A DNA stretch of 64,000 nucleotides from Pseudomonas bananamidigenes (GCF_001679645.1 NZ_LRUN01000041.1:101232-165231); one strand, 5' to 3'; shown: positions 33,431 through 44,649, counted from the stretch's first letter. The notes: generated by a model not told the origin, from the sequence alone. Numbers and translations: made by a program.

Positions 33431-36400
33431 ATGGATATTCGCCTCCTGACCTTCATGGCTGGCCAGCCTTCTGCGGCCGTAAAAAATCGCGATACCTTTT
33501 GGGGCATGCCCAAGCGCGGGCTGGCGTTCCTGCTGGCCAACGTCATGTTCTGGCAACCGATGTGGGCGCAGGCGGACGGGATTGTGGTGGCGAATCCGGG
33601 CACCACCCTTGATCGCGCTGGCAACGGCGTGCCGATCGTCAACATTGCCACACCCAACGGCGCGGGGCTGTCGCACAACCAGTTCCACGATTACAACGTC
33701 GGAGCGCAGGGCGTCATCCTCAACAACGTGGCGGCGCAGACCGGGCAGACGCAACTGGGCGGGATCATCGTCGGCAACCCCAACCTGAGCAACCGGGCCG
33801 CGGCCCAGGCGATCCTCAACGAAGTCATCAGCGGCAACCCGAGCCAGTTACGTGGCTACACCGAGGTAGCGGGGCAGTCGGCGCGGGTGATCGTCGCCAA
33901 CCCGTACGGCATCACTTGCAGCGGCTGCGGCTTCATCAACTCGCCGCGTGTGACCTTGACCACCGGTAAACCGGTACTCGATGGCGCGGGCCGGCTGGAT
34001 CGTTTTCAGGTCGATCAGGGCTCCGTCGCCATCGAAGGCGCCGGCCTTAATGCCACCAACGTCGACCGTTTCGAGATCATCACCCGCAGCGCGAAGATCA
34101 ATGCCGAGATCCAGGCACAGAACCTGACCATTGTTGCCGGTCGCAACGATGTTAACGCCGAAACGCTTAACGCCACCGCGCGAATCGATGACGGCACTGC
34201 CAAACCGCAACTGGCGATCGACTCTTCGGCCCTCGGCGGTATGTACGCCGGGGCGATCAAACTGGTTGGGACCGAGGCCGGGGTCGGGGTGAAACTGGCC
34301 GGCAATGTGGCGGCCAGCGGCGGTGATATCCAGATCGATGCCAACGGCCAACTGACCCTGGCGCAGACCTCCGCCGCGAACAACGTGAACATCACGGCGG
34401 CCAGCCTCGACGCTCAAGGGCCGGTGTATGCCGGTGTGAACGTCAATGTGCAGACTCAGGGCAATCTGACCAACCGCCAGACCCTCGCTGCGCGGGACAA
34501 CATCAGCCTGACCGCCGGCGGCCAGTTGACCAACAGTGGCATCATCGAAGCCGGGGTCAATGCGGACAACAGCCGTAACACGGCAGGCAACGTCGCCATC
34601 AGGGCGAGCAGCATCGATAACAATGGCAAAAGCGTGGTCGCGAGCCGCGATTTGACGGTCGCGGCGGCACAGACCCTGAACAATCAGGGCGGTACCTTGA
34701 GCTCGCAAAACACGCGCGTGACCGCAGGCACTCTTGATAACCAGAACAAAGGTCGCGTACTGAGCACGGGGGCTCTGAGTCTCAACGCCAGCCAGGTACT
34801 CAACACCAGCGGTCTGATTAAGAGTTCTGGGCGTCTGGATGCCGACATCGGTCACTTGAATAACCGCAGTGGCGAACTGTCGAGCCTGCAAAGTGCGACG
34901 TTGCGCATGGCAACGCTAGACAACGTTGCAGGGTTGGTAAATGCCGGAAAAACCTTGAGCATTACCGCTACCGGCCAGATCAACAACCAGAGTGGCAAGT
35001 TGACCTCCCTTGACAACCTGACGCTCAAGGCTGGCCACATCGTCAACAGCGACAAGGGCCGGATCGCCAGCAACGGAGCCTTGTCGGTCAATGCTGCAAG
35101 CCTGGATCAACACGATGGCGGGCAACTCACAAGCGATACGTCACTGGCGCTGGATCTCAACAACGGCGCCTTGAACAACCAGAAGGGTCTGATCAATGCA
35201 CCGTTGCTGGTTCTGAAAAACCTGCAACAGGTCGATAACCGTAGCGGTGAAATCTCCAGTGCCCAGGCGTTCACTCTGGCTGCCGACAGCCTCGACAACA
35301 GCAACGGCAAACTGTTGAGCAATCAGGCGTTGACCCTGCTGGTGCAGCACGCACTGACCAATATCAAGGGACTCATCGGCGCGAGCCGCATCGATGCCCG
35401 AGTGGGTAGCCTGAACAACAATGGCGGTACTTTCACCAGTCGCGCCGACCTGGATCTGCGCGCTGACGGTCAGCTCGACAATCAGGACAAAGGACTGATC
35501 AACGCCACGCAAAATCTCACCATCACCGCCGCCAATGTGAACAACCAGAATGGCGGCTCGCTGCTCGGTAGCGCCATCGCCATCGATTTCAGCGGTGCGG
35601 TGGGCGACCTCAATAACAGCAAAGGCCTGATTACAACCAAGGGCCAGTTGAGCATCAATCATCTGCGGGATCTGGACAACCAGGGCGGTGAACTCTCCAG
35701 CGACCTGAGTTACACCCTTGTCGCGCGAAATCTGGACAACAGTGACGGCAAGCTTTTCAGTCGTCAGCGACTGGATCTGAGCGCTGACAACACGCGCAAT
35801 CTGAATGGCCTGATTTCCGGCTGGCAAAACCTGAGCCTGCTCGGTGGCAGTCTCGACAATCGCAATCACGGTACGTTGTCCAGTCGGGATGGCGATCTAT
35901 TGGTCGATCTCACTGGTGATATCCGCAACAGCAATACCGGCGCACTGGCCAGCAAAGGCATTTTGAAGATCGCTGCGGCCAACATCGATAACTCGGACAA
36001 AGGTGCGCTCTCGAGTGAGGGCGCGCAGACCCTGACTGTCACCGGTACGTTGAACAACGGACAGGGTGGTCAGATCGACAGTGGCGCGGTTCTGGATATC
36101 ACCGCCAAACGTCTCGACAACACCCATGCAACCATCAACGCCAAGCAGGACATCCGTTTCACCGGCACAGACCTGGATAACACAGAAGGGGTTCTGGCCA
36201 GTGAAGCGGCTGTCAACCTGGACTTGCTCAGCACGCTGACCAATACCAAGGGCCAATTGGTCGGTGTTGGCCCGCTAGTGATTGCCCGGGCGACGCAAAT
36301 CAATAACCAGGGTGGCAAACTGGTCAGCCAGAAATTGCTCAGCCTGTCGACCGGCGACCTCGACAACCGCAATGGCGGCACCGTCGCTGCTAACGATAAC

Positions 36401-39400
36401 CTTGCGATCACCGCCAGCGGTGCAGTGCAAAACAGTGGCGGCCTGATCTACAGCGACGCCGCTGATCTGCAACTGACCGCTGCCAGCCTCGAAAACGTCA
36501 AGGGAACCCTGCAAAGCGAAGGCGCACTCACTGCGAACGTCGGCGGCGCCATCGATAACCAGAGCGGTCGTTTCGTTGCCAAAACCGGCGATCTCAACAT
36601 CACCGCTGCCAGCCTCGGCAGCCGTGGCGGTGTGCTCTCCAGCCTCAAAAGCGCTTTTACCGCGCAGATCGGTGGTTTGTTGCGTAATGGGCAGGGCGGG
36701 GTGATTCAGGCTCAGCAACTGACGCTCAAGGCCTTGGCCGGTCTCGACAACGAGGCTGGACGGATCGTGGCACAGAGTGGTGACGCGACTATCGATCTGG
36801 GCAGCACCGGAAGTTTCAATAACCGCAACGGCATACTGGTCGCCAGGCAACACGTCAGCGTTACCGGCAAAGATTTTGATAACAGTGGCAACACGGGTGG
36901 CCAGGTTGCCGGTCAGCAGATCGACTTCAGCTTGGGCGGCGCTCTGTACAACCGCAAAGGCATCGTCGAAAGCGCCAGCACTCTGAGCATAGGCGCGGCC
37001 AGTATCGATAACCAGACCGGTCAATTGCGCGCATTGGGCAGCAGCGGCAAAACGGCGTTCACCCTCGGCGGCCTGTTCGATAACCGCAACGGCACCGTAG
37101 AAAGTGCCAACAATGACCTCAGCCTCGGCGCGGATGGATTGTTGAACGGTGGCGGTAACGTGTTGCATGTCGGTACCGGAATCTTCGACATCGCCACCGG
37201 CCAGCTCGGCAGTGCCGGCGGCAGCTTCGTCACACGCGGTGGACTGACGCTGACAGCCGATGGCTGGACCAACAGCAGTCTGATCCAGGCCGATCGTCTG
37301 ACGGTCAACATCAACAACCTCAACCAGACGGCGGGCGGGCAGTTGCTGGCCGTCAGCAAACTGACCGGGAATGGTGGTAACTGGAATAACGACGGGTTGA
37401 TTGCCAGTGACGGCGCTCTGGATCTGACATTGTGGGGCAGCTATTCCGGGAATGGTCGCACCAGCAGTCTTGGTGACTTGGTGCTCAAGGCCAATCAGCT
37501 GGATCTCAACGCCGGGACCAGCATTGCCGGTGGCGGCAACACCACCATCAATATCAATGGCTTATTGAACAACCAGGGGCGTCTGACATCCGCCGGTGAT
37601 CTGACCCTGGGCGCCGCCAACATCAATAACTACGGCACCATCGGTTCCGGCAAAGAACTTACTCTGACCACCAATACCCTCCTGAACAGCGGGGGGCTGA
37701 TCACCAGTCGCGGCGACATGCGTCTGTTGCTGGCCAGTTTCACCAATGCTTACGGCAATGTGTATGGGCTGAATAACGTACACATCGGCCGGGATCGTGA
37801 CAGTGGCAAAGCCGATTTGCTGGACAACCGTTCAGGCGAGATCTACAGCGCGCAGGACCTGACCATTAATGCCCTGACCGTGAATAACGTCAGGGACATC
37901 CTCGAATACACCGCGCATGAAAAAAGCTCGGTGGTCATCACTCAACTGGATTGCAACCTGATTCCGATTGCCGGGTGTGACTTCCGCAGTGGCGGTCGAC
38001 GCAACGGACATTGGGAGATCGCCGAGACCGATCGCCTGAAAGTCGACAACAGCAGTGCCGCAGCGAGCCTGACCAGCGGTGGCGACATGTCGATCAACGC
38101 CCAGGCTCTGAACAATAGCAGCAGTACCATAGCCGCCACCGGTGATATCGCTGTCCACGCCGACACCATCACCAACAAGGGCGTGCAAGAACAGGAAATC
38201 ATCACCAAGCGTACCTACTGGAACTACGTCGACCAGATATTCGCTACGGTACCGGCAGCCGAGGCTTTCAATGCCAAAAATGGCGGCACCCCTTCGGCCA
38301 CTGTCGAGGCGGACCTGAGTCGTTTCATCAGCATGTTGGGCGGTGGCAAGCTCACCGAAAGCATCGTCACCGTCCCCGGATCCGGCAATTCCTATGACTC
38401 CGTGATCCAGGCCGGTGGCAACATCGAACTGAACGCGACCCAGACCATCGACAACAGCGTCGTGCGTCCTTACTACAGTTACGTCGCGGCGGGCAAAACC
38501 AACACCGATACGGGCGTCGGCAGTGGCTACTCCACGGTGGTCAAGATCAATCCGCAACTGCCGCCGGATCTGGCCCAGCAGCAGGTCAGCCCGATCGACC
38601 TGCCAGGTTTCAGCTTGCCGACGGGCCAGAACGGCCTGTTCCGCCTGAGCTCCGAAGGCAGCAGTAATCCGACCGTCACTGGCCCGCAAAGCTGGACGCT
38701 AAGCAGTGGCAAAGTCACCACCGATCCATCGGCAACCCCGATAACCATCAATCGGGTACAAGGCCTGCCAGCCAACACTGGGAAATCCCAGCCGCACAAA
38801 TACCTGATCGAAACCAACCCGGTACTCACCGACCTCAAGCAATTCATGAGCTCGGATTATCTGCTCAAGGGGCTGGGTTACGACGCCGACCAGAGCGCCA
38901 AGCGTCTGGGCGACGGTCTGTTCGAACAGAAACTGGTTCAGCAGGCCGTCGTGGCCCGCACGGGGCAGCGTTTCATCGATGGGCAGACCTCCGACGAGGC
39001 GGTCTACAAGTACCTGATGGACAACGCCATCGCAAGCAAGAACGCGTTGAATCTGAGCGTAGGCGTCACCCTCAGTGCAGAGCAGGTCGCGGCGCTGACC
39101 CACGACATCGTCTGGCTCGAAGAGCGTGAAGTGAACGGCGAAAAGGTCTTGGTGCCGGTGCTGTACCTGGCCAATGCCAACAACCGCCTTGCGTCAACAG
39201 GCGCGTTGATTCAGGGCAAGGACGTCACGCTGATTGCCGGCGAAAACCTGGAGAACTCCGGCACGTTGCGCGCCAGCCAAAATCTCGATGCAACAGCCAA
39301 GAAGGATCTGGTGAGCAGCGGACTGGTCGAGGCCGGCAATCTCCTGAAGTTGACGGCGACCGACAACCTGACGAACAAGGCAGGCGGGATCATTTCCGGT

Positions 39401-42400
39401 CGCGACGTCACGCTCACCGCCGAACACGGCGACGTGATCAACGAACGCACCATGACCACCCATCGCAGCAGTGACGGCCGCCTTAGCGAAGACACCGACT
39501 TCGTCGACAACGCGGCGCGTATCGAAGCGGCGAATGCACTGGTTATCGGCGCCGGTCGCGACATCAACAACAGTGGCAGCGTGTTGAAGAGTGGTGGCGA
39601 TACCACGCTGACGGCCAGCCGCGATGTACACATCGACTCGACCGAACAGACCACTGACCGCAGCAATACCAACTATCAGTATTCGACGGTCAAGCAGCAT
39701 GGCTCGGACGTCAACACCGGCGGCACACTAAAGGTTACGGCCCAGCGTGACGTCAGCGTTGTGGCGAGTAATGTCGAGGCCAAAGGCAATGTTGACATCA
39801 ATGCCAAAGGTGACCTGATGATCAGCTCTGCGGCTGACGAATCCCATGCCACCGGCTGGAACAAGAAGTTCCGTGCGGAGGAGGATCACGTCGCCCAGCA
39901 ATCGAGCGTGATCAAGGCTGGTGGAAGCCTGACGCTCAATGCCGACAAGGATCTCAACCTGATCGCCAGCCATGTCAAATCGGGTGGCGAGGCTTTTGTC
40001 TATGCTGGCGACGACCTGAACCTGCTGACCGCTGATAACCTCGATCACTCGTTTTACACCAAGACAACGAAGGGCAGCTTCGGCAAGAAAAAATCCGTGA
40101 TGACCGAAAGCGAACGTATCGCGTCGGTCAGCTCGAGTATCGATTCAGGAAGCAAGCTGGTGATGTCCGCAGGTCAGGACATCAATGCACAAGGGGCAAA
40201 AGTCAAATCCGATGGATCGTTGCTGGCGACTGCCGGTCATGACATCAACCTCGACGCGGCCGAAGACTATGCCAGCCAGGCCAGTGCCTCTTCGAAGAAG
40301 AACTGGAAATCCAGCAAATCCAATAGTGGCGAGGCCACTCAAACCCGCTTGAACAGCACCGAGTGGGTTGCCAAGAGCATGGAACTCAAGGCCGACAATG
40401 ACATTGCGTTGAAAGCTGCTTCGTTGCGTGCAACGGATGACATCACGCTGACTGCCGCCAATGATGTGTTCATCGGCGCCGCTCAGGAAACACAAACCTC
40501 CAGCCAGTCGCAGAGCTCCAGCAAGACAGGGGCGACGATTACCGGGCTGCTGTCCAACACGCAGAAGTCGCAACAGGGGCAACAGTCGTCCACCGAAAGC
40601 ATCGGCAGCGATATCAGCGCCGGCAGCCTGCAGATCAAGAGCGGCCGGGACACGGTGGTTGAAGGCAGCACGCTGGTGGCCGACAAGAACATCGGTATCA
40701 ACGCCGGGCGCAACCTGGAAGTCATCAGCGCTGAAAACACCACGACCGCCAGTTCCTCTTCAGGCAGCAAGAAGGTGGGCGAGATCGGTTCCTGGTGGCA
40801 GGGCGCGACCGGGATCGTCAAGACCAAAGAGTCGGATCAGAGCACCACGACTCGCCAGTCGGGCAGCCAGATTGCTTCGCTTGGCGGCAACATCCTGCTG
40901 ACGGCCGGGGATCATTACACCCAGACGGCCAGCCAACTGGTCGCGCCGGTGGGTGACATCGGTATTACGGCCAAGCACGTGGATATCGGTGAGGGCTACG
41001 ACACACTGAGCTCCACCAAGACCGCCAGCACCAATCGCACTGCCGTCGGTGGCACGGTGAGTATTCCGCTGGTTGATGCGCTGCGCGGCATTCAGCAAAT
41101 GGGCGAAGCCGCCGGGAAAACCACCGACGGACGAATGCTTGCACTCGCTGCCGTGAATGCGGCCATGAGTGCCGATCAAGCGGTAGACGCGGCCAAGGCG
41201 TTGAAGGAAGACCCTCGGGTCGGAGTGAAGGTCAGCGTCAACCTGAGCAATAGCCAAAGCAAGATGAACAGCAGCCAGAGCGGCAGCAATGTCGTCGGCA
41301 GCGGCGTGATTGCGGGTGGCAACATCAACATCGTCGCCAAGGGCGCCGGTGCCGACAGCAACATCAATGTGGTCGGTAGTCGCATCGAGGGCGGTGGCGA
41401 TGTTTCGCTGAACGCCGATGGTGCGATCAATCTTCTGTCTGCACAAAACACTGCGCATCAGGAGAGCACCAACAGCAATAGCGGCTGGAGTGCCGGGATC
41501 GGTTTCGGCTTCGGCGAACAAAACGGCTTTACCCTTGAGCTGGCCGCTAACAAGGGCCGTGGCAGCAGTGACGGTGACGACGTCACGCACACCAATACCT
41601 CGGTCAAATCTGGCGGCACGCTGAACCTGAAGAGTGGTGGCGACACCAACATCAAGGGCGCCACCGCCAGCGGCGAAACGGTCAAGGTCAACGTGGGCGG
41701 TGATCTCAATATCGAGAGCCTGCAAGACACCAGTACCTACACCTCCAAGCAGTCAAGCGCCAACGTCGGCCTGAGTGTCTGCGTGCCACCGTTCTGCGTC
41801 GGCAACAGCAGCGTCAGCGGCGGCGTTTCCCAGCAACACATGCATAGCGAGTACGCCAGCGTCTCCGAGCAGTCGGGCATCAAGGCTGGCAATGGTGGTT
41901 TCCAGGTCGAGGTAAAGGGCAACACCGACCTCGTCGGGGCGATCATTGCCAGTACCGACAAGGCGGTAGCGGATGGCAAGAACACCCTCAGTACCGGGAC
42001 GCTGACCACTTCCGACATCAAGAACAAGGCTGATTACGACGCAACCAGCATCAATCTGAGTGGTGGTTTCGGAGGCAATATCGGCCGCGATGGCAAGGGC
42101 AACGCCAGTGCTACGGCCAACCCTAACGGCCCCAATGTTCCCAACAAAGGTGGTGTGAGTGTTTCGACCCCGGTGGCGCTGTACGCCGGCGACAGTTCCA
42201 GCAGCACTACTCACAGCGGCATCAGCGGTGCGGCCGTAACCATCACCAATGGTGCCAAGCAACAGGAAATGACTGGTCAGACGGTGGAGCAGGCAATTGC
42301 CGCCATCAATACCGATGTTTCCAGTGAGCGTGACGGCAGCAACAAGCTGAAGCCGATTTTCGATGCTCAGGAAATCGGAGTGGACTTCGAGATCGTCGGC

Positions 42401-44167
42401 AAGTTCGTGCAGAACGTTTCCCAGTACATTAATAGTCGTGCGCGGGAAATCGATCAGAAGAAGGAGCAGGCCAACCTTGAAAAGGCTGCTGCTGATGACC
42501 AAAGCTTGCCGCTCAAGGATCGAATAGCGCACCACGAAAATTATGTGCAGCTCAATCAGCAAATAAAGGAAATCGGTGATAACTGGGGCGCCGGCGGCAC
42601 TTACCGGCAAATCGCAACAGCGCTGGTCGCGGGTATCAGTGGCAACGTAGCCGGCAGCAGTGCCCAGTTCGCGCAAAACATGGTGGTCAACTACGTCCAG
42701 CAGCAAGGCTCGGCGTATATCGGCAAACTGGTGAAAGAGGGCCTGAAGGAAGGCAGCCCTGAACATGCCGCGTTACACGCGATTCTTGGTTGCGCGGGCG
42801 CTGCCGCCAGCAGTCAAAGTTGTTCGGCAGGTGCTTTGGGTGGTTCTGCCGCAAGCCTGTTGGCCGGATTGTTCGCCGATAGCGACCCGAACGAAACCGC
42901 AGTAGAGCGCGAAGCCAAACGCAACATCATCACTAGCCTGGTGACCGGCATTGCGGCCATGAGTTCGCCAAACGGCGCGGCTACCGCGAACAACGCTGCT
43001 GCGGCTAACGTCGATAACAACTGGCTGGCGACGCAGCAGTACGTCCAGGCCAAAAAGGAAATCGATGCGGAGCCCAATCTGGCGAAGAAGTTGGCAATCA
43101 TCGCCAAGTGGGGACTCACTTCTGCCCGACAGGATCTGCTGACAGCTTCCGGAGTCATGAAAGGCTTCACGGACGGCATGGCGGGGGCGGGACTTGGCGC
43201 GCTGGACAGTGCAGTGAATCTGTTGCGTGATCCGGTGGAAAGTTTCCACGCCATGAACGAGTTCCTTGCCTCCGATGAAGCGGTGGAGATTCTCGGCAAA
43301 AGCGTCGCTGATGCGTTCAAATCGCAACTTTCGCAAATCCTTGAAGCGGCCACCGTGGGCGGCGATGAGAACGCGGAGATTGTTGGCCGGCAAATGGGTC
43401 AGGCCGTCGCACTCATCGTCCAGCTGATGGCCGGCGGCGGCACCAGCTCCGCAAATTCAGCGCTGCAGCTTTCGCGCATGGGCATCGACGTCTCGGTCAA
43501 GACCATCAAAGAAGTGGGCTCGACGGTCAAGATCGATAATCTCAAGACGCAGATCACGAAGTTTTCGGAGAAGCTGCCGGATACGGATGTGCCGCGCGTT
43601 GATCCGCCTGTTACTCCCCCAAAAGTGGATAGTGTTCCGCCCAAGACGGATGTTACTCCAAAAAACACAGAGCCATCTTCGACTGACGTCGTTGCTCCTG
43701 TAACGGGTGGGGTGGTGTTTTTTGATCGAAAATTTATTGAGGAAAAACTGCTTGAATCTTTAGGCTCAGATATCAAGTCGCATCCTTTGCGGATGGAGTA
43801 TGAACAAAAAGTATCAGAGCTTTCTTCTTATGCAGAAAGAATACAGCCAAACATGACGCAGGATGAGCTTCGAAAGCTTGCTGAGGAGGCCAACCAGGCT
43901 AGGCGGCAACTTGGTGTAGAATATAAGGACTTAACGCCAGGGCCTCTTAAAGACTATATATATGAAGTGAATATTGAGCGTTACAATGATCCGCTAGGCC
44001 CTACTGTTGACTATCTGATAAATTCGGGTCGTACTTATACTGAAATTATTGAGTCGGCGTCTCGGTCGAATTCGAATGTTGATGCACTGCTACGAGGTTT
44101 TGGAAAGTGGTTGAATAATCAACCGGATTCGTATATTAAGAAATATCAGCATTTGATAAGGCAATAA
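33431..44167 (+). CDS. cdiA: CdiA-type contact-dependent inhibition exoprotein
   Basis: Giant two-partner-secreted filamentous hemagglutinin-like toxin carrier, 3578 residues. The start MDIRLLTFMAGQPSAAVKNR is the usual Pseudomonas CdiA leader; frame upstream to 33320 is not. An extended signal peptide ends near AQA48, then the TPS domain (~50-300) with NPYGITCSGCGFIN at 157-170. Many FHA-type beta-helix repeats (LDNxxG-like) follow to ~1400 and again to ~2800, then a helical pretoxin region. A Pro/Thr linker at ~3390-3425 leads to a ~150-residue C-terminal domain. From about 43600 the coding turns AT-rich, which marks the exchangeable toxin. I do not recognise the toxin (YKDLTPGPLKDYIYEVNIER, YNDPLGPT). 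No TpsB gene is in the window. Confidence 0.95.
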   Translation: MDIRLLTFMAGQPSAAVKNRDTFWGMPKRGLAFLLANVMFWQPMWAQADGIVVANPGTTLDRAGNGVPIVNIATPNGAGLSHNQFHDYNVGAQGVILNNVAAQTGQTQLGGIIVGNPNLSNRAAAQAILNEVISGNPSQLRGYTEVAGQSARVIVANPYGITCSGCGFINSPRVTLTTGKPVLDGAGRLDRFQVDQGSVAIEGAGLNATNVDRFEIITRSAKINAEIQAQNLTIVAGRNDVNAETLNATARIDDGTAKPQLAIDSSALGGMYAGAIKLVGTEAGVGVKLAGNVAASGGDIQIDANGQLTLAQTSAANNVNITAASLDAQGPVYAGVNVNVQTQGNLTNRQTLAARDNISLTAGGQLTNSGIIEAGVNADNSRNTAGNVAIRASSIDNNGKSVVASRDLTVAAAQTLNNQGGTLSSQNTRVTAGTLDNQNKGRVLSTGALSLNASQVLNTSGLIKSSGRLDADIGHLNNRSGELSSLQSATLRMATLDNVAGLVNAGKTLSITATGQINNQSGKLTSLDNLTLKAGHIVNSDKGRIASNGALSVNAASLDQHDGGQLTSDTSLALDLNNGALNNQKGLINAPLLVLKNLQQVDNRSGEISSAQAFTLAADSLDNSNGKLLSNQALTLLVQHALTNIKGLIGASRIDARVGSLNNNGGTFTSRADLDLRADGQLDNQDKGLINATQNLTITAANVNNQNGGSLLGSAIAIDFSGAVGDLNNSKGLITTKGQLSINHLRDLDNQGGELSSDLSYTLVARNLDNSDGKLFSRQRLDLSADNTRNLNGLISGWQNLSLLGGSLDNRNHGTLSSRDGDLLVDLTGDIRNSNTGALASKGILKIAAANIDNSDKGALSSEGAQTLTVTGTLNNGQGGQIDSGAVLDITAKRLDNTHATINAKQDIRFTGTDLDNTEGVLASEAAVNLDLLSTLTNTKGQLVGVGPLVIARATQINNQGGKLVSQKLLSLSTGDLDNRNGGTVAANDNLAITASGAVQNSGGLIYSDAADLQLTAASLENVKGTLQSEGALTANVGGAIDNQSGRFVAKTGDLNITAASLGSRGGVLSSLKSAFTAQIGGLLRNGQGGVIQAQQLTLKALAGLDNEAGRIVAQSGDATIDLGSTGSFNNRNGILVARQHVSVTGKDFDNSGNTGGQVAGQQIDFSLGGALYNRKGIVESASTLSIGAASIDNQTGQLRALGSSGKTAFTLGGLFDNRNGTVESANNDLSLGADGLLNGGGNVLHVGTGIFDIATGQLGSAGGSFVTRGGLTLTADGWTNSSLIQADRLTVNINNLNQTAGGQLLAVSKLTGNGGNWNNDGLIASDGALDLTLWGSYSGNGRTSSLGDLVLKANQLDLNAGTSIAGGGNTTININGLLNNQGRLTSAGDLTLGAANINNYGTIGSGKELTLTTNTLLNSGGLITSRGDMRLLLASFTNAYGNVYGLNNVHIGRDRDSGKADLLDNRSGEIYSAQDLTINALTVNNVRDILEYTAHEKSSVVITQLDCNLIPIAGCDFRSGGRRNGHWEIAETDRLKVDNSSAAASLTSGGDMSINAQALNNSSSTIAATGDIAVHADTITNKGVQEQEIITKRTYWNYVDQIFATVPAAEAFNAKNGGTPSATVEADLSRFISMLGGGKLTESIVTVPGSGNSYDSVIQAGGNIELNATQTIDNSVVRPYYSYVAAGKTNTDTGVGSGYSTVVKINPQLPPDLAQQQVSPIDLPGFSLPTGQNGLFRLSSEGSSNPTVTGPQSWTLSSGKVTTDPSATPITINRVQGLPANTGKSQPHKYLIETNPVLTDLKQFMSSDYLLKGLGYDADQSAKRLGDGLFEQKLVQQAVVARTGQRFIDGQTSDEAVYKYLMDNAIASKNALNLSVGVTLSAEQVAALTHDIVWLEEREVNGEKVLVPVLYLANANNRLASTGALIQGKDVTLIAGENLENSGTLRASQNLDATAKKDLVSSGLVEAGNLLKLTATDNLTNKAGGIISGRDVTLTAEHGDVINERTMTTHRSSDGRLSEDTDFVDNAARIEAANALVIGAGRDINNSGSVLKSGGDTTLTASRDVHIDSTEQTTDRSNTNYQYSTVKQHGSDVNTGGTLKVTAQRDVSVVASNVEAKGNVDINAKGDLMISSAADESHATGWNKKFRAEEDHVAQQSSVIKAGGSLTLNADKDLNLIASHVKSGGEAFVYAGDDLNLLTADNLDHSFYTKTTKGSFGKKKSVMTESERIASVSSSIDSGSKLVMSAGQDINAQGAKVKSDGSLLATAGHDINLDAAEDYASQASASSKKNWKSSKSNSGEATQTRLNSTEWVAKSMELKADNDIALKAASLRATDDITLTAANDVFIGAAQETQTSSQSQSSSKTGATITGLLSNTQKSQQGQQSSTESIGSDISAGSLQIKSGRDTVVEGSTLVADKNIGINAGRNLEVISAENTTTASSSSGSKKVGEIGSWWQGATGIVKTKESDQSTTTRQSGSQIASLGGNILLTAGDHYTQTASQLVAPVGDIGITAKHVDIGEGYDTLSSTKTASTNRTAVGGTVSIPLVDALRGIQQMGEAAGKTTDGRMLALAAVNAAMSADQAVDAAKALKEDPRVGVKVSVNLSNSQSKMNSSQSGSNVVGSGVIAGGNINIVAKGAGADSNINVVGSRIEGGGDVSLNADGAINLLSAQNTAHQESTNSNSGWSAGIGFGFGEQNGFTLELAANKGRGSSDGDDVTHTNTSVKSGGTLNLKSGGDTNIKGATASGETVKVNVGGDLNIESLQDTSTYTSKQSSANVGLSVCVPPFCVGNSSVSGGVSQQHMHSEYASVSEQSGIKAGNGGFQVEVKGNTDLVGAIIASTDKAVADGKNTLSTGTLTTSDIKNKADYDATSINLSGGFGGNIGRDGKGNASATANPNGPNVPNKGGVSVSTPVALYAGDSSSSTTHSGISGAAVTITNGAKQQEMTGQTVEQAIAAINTDVSSERDGSNKLKPIFDAQEIGVDFEIVGKFVQNVSQYINSRAREIDQKKEQANLEKAAADDQSLPLKDRIAHHENYVQLNQQIKEIGDNWGAGGTYRQIATALVAGISGNVAGSSAQFAQNMVVNYVQQQGSAYIGKLVKEGLKEGSPEHAALHAILGCAGAAASSQSCSAGALGGSAASLLAGLFADSDPNETAVEREAKRNIITSLVTGIAAMSSPNGAATANNAAAANVDNNWLATQQYVQAKKEIDAEPNLAKKLAIIAKWGLTSARQDLLTASGVMKGFTDGMAGAGLGALDSAVNLLRDPVESFHAMNEFLASDEAVEILGKSVADAFKSQLSQILEAATVGGDENAEIVGRQMGQAVALIVQLMAGGGTSSANSALQLSRMGIDVSVKTIKEVGSTVKIDNLKTQITKFSEKLPDTDVPRVDPPVTPPKVDSVPPKTDVTPKNTEPSSTDVVAPVTGGVVFFDRKFIEEKLLESLGSDIKSHPLRMEYEQKVSELSSYAERIQPNMTQDELRKLAEEANQARRQLGVEYKDLTPGPLKDYIYEVNIERYNDPLGPTVDYLINSGRTYTEIIESASRSNSNVDALLRGFGKWLNNQPDSYIKKYQHLIRQ

Positions 44168-44598
44168 TGAGAATGGATACGATCTTGTTGCGGCACAAAA
44201 GTGACAGACGATTTTTGTTGTTGTGTGATGAGAAATACAATCCGATCTCGGAAGAACGGTCGGGTCAAGGAGTTCCCCGAAATAAAGCTTTTTATGTACG
44301 ATTTCCTGGTGGCTTTATGGGGGTTTACTCTTCACCCGAAGGTCCTGTGTTTTTTGTGAATGATCACAAGATGCTTTTTAGTGACCCGGCGTGGAGAGTT
44401 TCTGTTCACAAGAAAATGGATGTTAATGAAGTTTTTTTTGCCGGGTTGACCAAGGGCGATCTTGCGTTTGAATACTCAGTAGTGGAGCTCGATCCACTGG
44501 ATCCTTGGTCGGAAGAAGAGTTTGATGATTTTTATATATGGCTAACAAAAAAGCGCAATAATCGGGAATTTATAGATATCTGGACGGATGTGGTTTGA
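44167..44598 (+). CDS. cdiI: probable cognate CDI immunity protein
   Basis: A 143-residue AT-rich gene whose ATG overlaps the cdiA stop by one base (TAATG), the usual place for cdiI. No family recognised. The protein is acidic at its C-terminus (DPLDPWSEEEFDDFYIW) and has aromatic beta-strand-like stretches. It should neutralise the CdiA C-terminal toxin by direct binding; this rests on position only. Met at 44173 is an alternative start. Confidence 0.75.
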   Translation: MRMDTILLRHKSDRRFLLLCDEKYNPISEERSGQGVPRNKAFYVRFPGGFMGVYSSPEGPVFFVNDHKMLFSDPAWRVSVHKKMDVNEVFFAGLTKGDLAFEYSVVELDPLDPWSEEEFDDFYIWLTKKRNNREFIDIWTDVV

Positions 44599-44649
44599 AT
44601 CTTGTACCAGAGATGAAAAGTAGTGCAAGGAGTGCAAAGGGAGAGTGAA

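Noticed and set aside
33848..43393. Long minus-strand frames opposite cdiA
   Set aside because: Mirror of the repetitive Asp/Asn/Gly/Leu-rich beta-helix; no start signals or motifs.
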